Assembly: GCA_003164415.1 (NCBI GenBank)
Contig: PLTK01000053.1
Coordinates: 11,514 to 20,412, forward strand
DNA: 8,899 nucleotides
Direction of reading: 5' to 3'
Source of the DNA: Methanobacterium sp.
GTDB lineage: Archaea; Methanobacteriota; Methanobacteria; Methanobacteriales; Methanobacteriaceae
Shown here: positions 6,463 through 8,899 of the stretch, piece after piece
Layout of the letters: every line of letters begins with the position of its first letter
Numbering within the stretch: the stretch's first letter is position 1
The notes under the pieces: model-generated
Seen by the model: only the letters and a program-made list of their open reading frames with translations
The model's database searches: none
What the model was told of the DNA's origin: nothing
Position numbers and translations under genes: made by a program

Positions 6463-6879
6463 ATGAAAACTTTAGAATTTGAGAGCAACATGGACTCTAG
6501 AAAAAAGCTAATGACAGTTTTATTCTGGACCAACAGGAAAGCTGCAAGAACAGAAGGTTGTGCACCATTCTTAATAAAGAAAATAGCAACAGAAGAAAAT
6601 ATCTATAAACCTGAAGAACCTAAACTCCTTAAATTAACAGATCCAATCATTGACGACATTATAAAAACTATGGAAGAAAATAAACCGGTTGAATTTGAAA
6701 TGCAAATGGGCACCGAATATATAACTACAAACATCGATGGTAATCAATTTTCCATAAGCACCGACCACAGTGAGGAAATTGAAGAAGAGATCGTTGAGAA
6801 ACTTGATAAGGAATTGAATAAAAAATTTCCGAGTATCTGTGAATCTTTTAAACCTCGTGTAACAAAACATGTAAAATAA
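6463..6879 (+). CDS. Uncharacterised acidic 138-residue protein downstream of fprA
   Basis: I do not recognise this family. The gene is well supported: a perfect AGGAGGT ribosome binding site (6451-6457) precedes ATG at 6463, and it lies 34 nt after fprA on the same strand. The protein is soluble, with no signal peptide or membrane segment. An N-terminal basic stretch contains NRKAARTEGCAPF with Cys33. The middle is predicted to be alpha/beta (IDDIIKTM helix, then VEFEMQMG and QFSIST strands). A Glu-rich helix near 103-120 follows, and a second Cys is at 126. Two isolated Cys do not make a known metal motif. The context suggests a role alongside the O2-reducing flavodiiron enzyme, but that is inference from position only. 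Confidence 0.8.
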   Translation: MKTLEFESNMDSRKKLMTVLFWTNRKAARTEGCAPFLIKKIATEENIYKPEEPKLLKLTDPIIDDIIKTMEENKPVEFEMQMGTEYITTNIDGNQFSISTDHSEEIEEEIVEKLDKELNKKFPSICESFKPRVTKHVK

Positions 6880-6910
6880 GCTAAATTTGAAGTTCTTAAT
6901 AATTTCCCTA

Positions 6911-6918
6911 TTTTTTTT
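6911..6918 (+). terminator. Oligo-T terminator of the fprA transcription unit
   Basis: A run of eight T follows CCCTA 32 nt after the stop of the 138-residue gene, in the 88-nt gap between convergent genes. Oligo-T on the non-template strand is the main archaeal termination signal. No strong stem precedes it. Confidence 0.5.
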
Positions 6919-6967
6919 ACGATAATTTAGAAGATTAAATGAATATTTAAAAGGTAATTAAATAAAT

Positions 6968-7363
6968 TTAAGTTTTAATTGCCCTTATGATATCACCATC
7001 TGAAATAATTCCAACGATCTTATCGTTGTCCATTACAACCAGCTGGTTTATTATGTCCCCTTCCGATCCAAAATCATTCATCTTCCTCACCGTTGTCATA
7101 AGATCGTCTTCAGGACTTACACAAACAACATCTTGAACCATGGCCTTCTCCACTATAGTTCCTATCTCATATTTATCTAAAATAAGGTTATGACCCAGAT
7201 CTGTTGCTGTTACAATTCCAACTAATTCATCCCCTTTTATAACTGGAAGAGAACTTATTTTATACTTCATTAACTTTTCAAAGGCAAAAACTACAAATTC
7301 ACTCGGAGAAACACTGACAACTTTTTTGCTCATTACATCTTTAACTTTTATCTTCTCTAACAT
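6968..7363 (-). CDS. Two-CBS-domain protein overlapping the end of the 2-phosphoglycerate kinase gene
   Basis: A 131-residue stand-alone CBS pair (Bateman module), a class that senses adenine nucleotides or related ligands and often regulates a partner enzyme. CBS1 covers about residues 4-60: VKDVMSKKVVSVSP at the start, SSLPVI, and GIVTATDL at 49-56. CBS2 covers about 72-131: VQDVVCVSPEDDL, then GIISDGDIIR at 118-127. No other domain is present. ATG at 7363 is preferred because GGAAGTGA (7369-7376), a near match to GGAGGTGA, lies 5 nt upstream inside the end of the preceding gene; the in-frame ATG at 7378 has no such site. The chosen start overlaps the upstream coding sequence by 23 nt, which implies a shared transcript and probably coupled translation. 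A link to the kinase is inferred from this arrangement only. Confidence 0.92.
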   Translation of the reverse strand: MLEKIKVKDVMSKKVVSVSPSEFVVFAFEKLMKYKISSLPVIKGDELVGIVTATDLGHNLILDKYEIGTIVEKAMVQDVVCVSPEDDLMTTVRKMNDFGSEGDIINQLVVMDNDKIVGIISDGDIIRAIKT

Positions 7364-8264
7364 CTTCTTCACTTCCATAGGTCTTAGTAATATCTTCTAT
7401 TATGGAGTCTATTGTTGTTGTAACATCGATATTCTCTATAACTGGGATGTGATGTTTATTTGCTTGACTTTCGAAATATTTGAGAGTCCGCCGTATAGCT
7501 CCAAAATAGTTCATATAACGTTTAAGAGGTCTTCTCGCCCACATTTGTCTGCATCTTGAGTAAAATCTTCCTTTGTGTACTTCTTCATCTTGAAGAGTTA
7601 GTACAAACATGTTCACATTGTGTCTCTTTACAAGATCCTCACTTATGAATCCTGGAACTATATGAACACCCTCTATTACTATGCTGATACCTTCCTTTAG
7701 AGATCTTTCTATAACGGCTTCAACACCTATGCTAACCGTGTCAACATGGTCACGGAAACCAATTAATACCTCGTCAAATTCTGGTGGCGGCGGTATCCTA
7801 AGTGATCTATAAGCTGTGTAACTGGACTCATATATGGTTGGTAGAAGTTCCTTTGAAACTATTTTACGCATAACCTCACGTATCATGTCGGTACTTATCA
7901 TGTTACGTATTCCAAGCCTATTAGCAACTTCAAATGCTATGGATGAAGTACCAACTCCAGATGCACCACCAATCAATACAATTAGTGGTTCATCACATTT
8001 TCTAATCCTTTTCCAAAGTCCGTACTTTTCTGCAATTTCAGCATCTTCTTCCCTAAGCTTTTCCCTTACAATAACAATCATATCGTCCAACGTTATGACC
8101 TTTATCCCTATATCTGTTAGATGAGCTTCTATCTGTGAAGCAAAGGTGTAAGCCTTGTCAGGATCCATATCAGCCCTTGTTAATGACCTTGATAATACCC
8201 CTTTTGAAAAGGGTTCCCTATATTTTTTTCCACCAACTTCCCCTTCAACCAATATCTTTTTCAA
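7341..8264 (-). CDS. pgk2: 2-phosphoglycerate kinase (cyclic 2,3-diphosphoglycerate pathway)
   Basis: A 307-residue enzyme that phosphorylates 2-phosphoglycerate to 2,3-bisphosphoglycerate, the first step to cyclic 2,3-diphosphoglycerate. That compound is a solute and phosphate store of Methanobacteriales and some other methanogens. Residues 1-90 form an ATP-cone domain, with REPFSKGVLSRSL near 16-28 and repeated hydrophobic helices. The kinase domain starts with the P-loop GGASGVGTSS at 99-108. STDMIREVMRK, YESSYTAYRSLR and VIEGVHIVPGF follow, all typical of 2-phosphoglycerate kinases. The length matches the characterised enzyme (about 304 residues). The P-loop has Thr106 where most P-loops have Lys. 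The start is TTG at 8264: GAGGTGA (8269-8275) sits 4 nt upstream and no ATG occurs before residue 33. The cyclising synthetase gene is not in the window. Confidence 0.94.
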   Translation of the reverse strand: MKKILVEGEVGGKKYREPFSKGVLSRSLTRADMDPDKAYTFASQIEAHLTDIGIKVITLDDMIVIVREKLREEDAEIAEKYGLWKRIRKCDEPLIVLIGGASGVGTSSIAFEVANRLGIRNMISTDMIREVMRKIVSKELLPTIYESSYTAYRSLRIPPPPEFDEVLIGFRDHVDTVSIGVEAVIERSLKEGISIVIEGVHIVPGFISEDLVKRHNVNMFVLTLQDEEVHKGRFYSRCRQMWARRPLKRYMNYFGAIRRTLKYFESQANKHHIPVIENIDVTTTIDSIIEDITKTYGSEEDVREDKS

Positions 8265-8268
8265 TTTC

Positions 8269-8275
8269 TCACCTC
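8269..8275 (-). promoter_or_regulatory. Ribosome binding site that fixes a TTG start for pgk2
   Basis: GAGGTGA on the minus strand is an almost full match to the archaeal anti-Shine-Dalgarno sequence. It ends 4 nt before TTG at 8264-8262. The first in-frame ATG is 32 codons further in, inside the ATP-cone domain, so TTG must be the start. Confidence 0.8.
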
Positions 8276-8320
8276 TAAGAAATAAATCGGGCCAAAAATG
8301 GAACTATCTAACTATCAAAC

Positions 8321-8333
8321 TTTAAATAATTTT
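8321..8333 (-). promoter_or_regulatory. Candidate TATA region for the pgk2-CBS operon
   Basis: The minus strand reads AATTATTTAAAGT here, a TATA-like element about 60 nt upstream of the TTG start. It would give a leader of roughly 35-40 nt containing the GAGGTGA site. The gap to the upstream phosphoesterase gene is 116 nt and AT-rich, so other placements are possible. Confidence 0.33.
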
Positions 8334-8380
8334 AAACGTGCATTGCTTAAATCATTTTCTATAATTTTATATTGTTAACA

Positions 8381-8899
8381 CTAAATTTCTATAATCTCAG
8401 GTGTAACCTTAATATTTTCTTCATCTGAATCATCAATGGTTATTAAACATATATGCCCATCCTTTAACATTCCAGGGTTAACAACTGTGGTTTTTCCTAT
8501 TTTATCCATTGCCATTGATTCATGGATATGTCCACAAAGGTTTAAAGAAGGTTGATATTCTTCAATCACTCTTCTAATACTTGTACTTCCAACGTGGTCC
8601 CCTGATGGAAGAATATCTGTTTTAGTGCCAATTGGAGGGGCATGTGTAACAAAAAGAGTTATCTCATTGTCTTTAATGCCCTCCATGGCCCTTTTTGATT
8701 CATTATAGATTTCGATCTCATCAAATTCTAATGGAGTGTTGAATGGTGTTGGATTTGAACCTCCAAAGCCGCATATCCCAATATTTTTTATTATAACACT
8801 TGTTCCGTGTATATTTATCGCTCGCGAATTTTCGATACTACCATAAAGATCAATTGGATCACAGTTTCCCGGTATTGCAAGTACAGGAGTATCAAAAGA
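8381..8899 (-). CDS. Calcineurin-like metallophosphoesterase, C-terminal part (5' end outside window)
   Basis: The frame is open from the right edge (8899) to TAG at 8381-8383, giving 172 residues with the N terminus missing. An internal ATG at 8686 is not the start because conserved sequence continues upstream of it. Visible metallophosphoesterase motifs, numbered from the window edge: PGNCD at 10-14, the GN(H/C)D motif; THAPP with His86; and GHIHE with His124 and His126, followed by VVNPGM. The N-terminal DxH and GDxxD motifs lie outside the window. GNCD in place of GNHD and the short length are typical of YfcE-like and archaeal single-domain phosphoesterases, which hydrolyse phosphodiesters with two metal ions. 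The natural substrate cannot be told. It is on the same strand as pgk2, but the 116-nt gap argues for a separate promoter for that operon. Confidence 0.9.
   Translation of the reverse strand, partial: SFDTPVLAIPGNCDPIDLYGSIENSRAINIHGTSVIIKNIGICGFGGSNPTPFNTPLEFDEIEIYNESKRAMEGIKDNEITLFVTHAPPIGTKTDILPSGDHVGSTSIRRVIEEYQPSLNLCGHIHESMAMDKIGKTTVVNPGMLKDGHICLITIDDSDEENIKVTPEIIEI

Noticed and set aside
7364..7378. ATG at 7378 as start of the CBS protein
   Set aside because: No Shine-Dalgarno sequence upstream, while ATG at 7363 has GGAAGTGA at 5-nt spacing. The first CBS domain begins after both.
8381..8686. A complete 101-residue gene starting at ATG 8686
   Set aside because: The frame continues open to 8899 with a conserved PGNCD phosphoesterase motif, so 8686 is an internal Met of a truncated gene.

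Overview
The window looks like the chromosome of a hydrogenotrophic methanogen of the order Methanobacteriales, most likely a Methanobacterium-like species. The DNA is AT-rich. It has archaeal TATA-type promoters, a roughly 300-nt archaeal SRP (7S) RNA, a tRNA without an encoded CCA end, an F420H2 oxidase (FprA) and a 2-phosphoglycerate kinase, the first enzyme of cyclic 2,3-diphosphoglycerate synthesis. No phage, insertion sequence, CRISPR array or other mobile element is visible. The genus is an inference.

Layout. 1-2357 (+): the end of a PLP aminotransferase, a small double-cluster Fe-S protein of the QueG-like COG1600 type, and a complete 2-aminoadipate/aromatic-type aminotransferase. 2412-3880 (-): an AlkA-like HhH-GPD DNA glycosylase gene that lies 26 nt downstream of tRNA-Ser(GCU), which itself lies downstream of the SRP RNA gene. 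4021-5004 (+): a PiT-family phosphate permease whose TATA box position predicts a leaderless mRNA. 5208-6879 (+): fprA followed by a short uncharacterised acidic protein in the same transcription unit. 6968-8264 (-): 2-phosphoglycerate kinase followed by an overlapping gene for a two-CBS-domain protein. 8381-8899 (-): the C-terminal part of a calcineurin-like metallophosphoesterase that runs off the right edge.

Most genes are housekeeping: amino acid transamination, protein targeting and decoding, DNA repair, phosphate uptake, O2 detoxification and synthesis of an archaeal compatible solute. The less ordinary points are: a glycosylase whose expected catalytic Asp is Ser; linkage of the 7S RNA and tRNA-Ser genes as in Methanothermus, but without the rRNA operon; an unknown protein tied to the O2-reducing flavodiiron enzyme; a CBS sensor protein coupled to 2-phosphoglycerate kinase; and a shortened QueG-like protein in an archaeon. 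I saw no convincing new multi-gene system. These are single-gene or arrangement-level observations.
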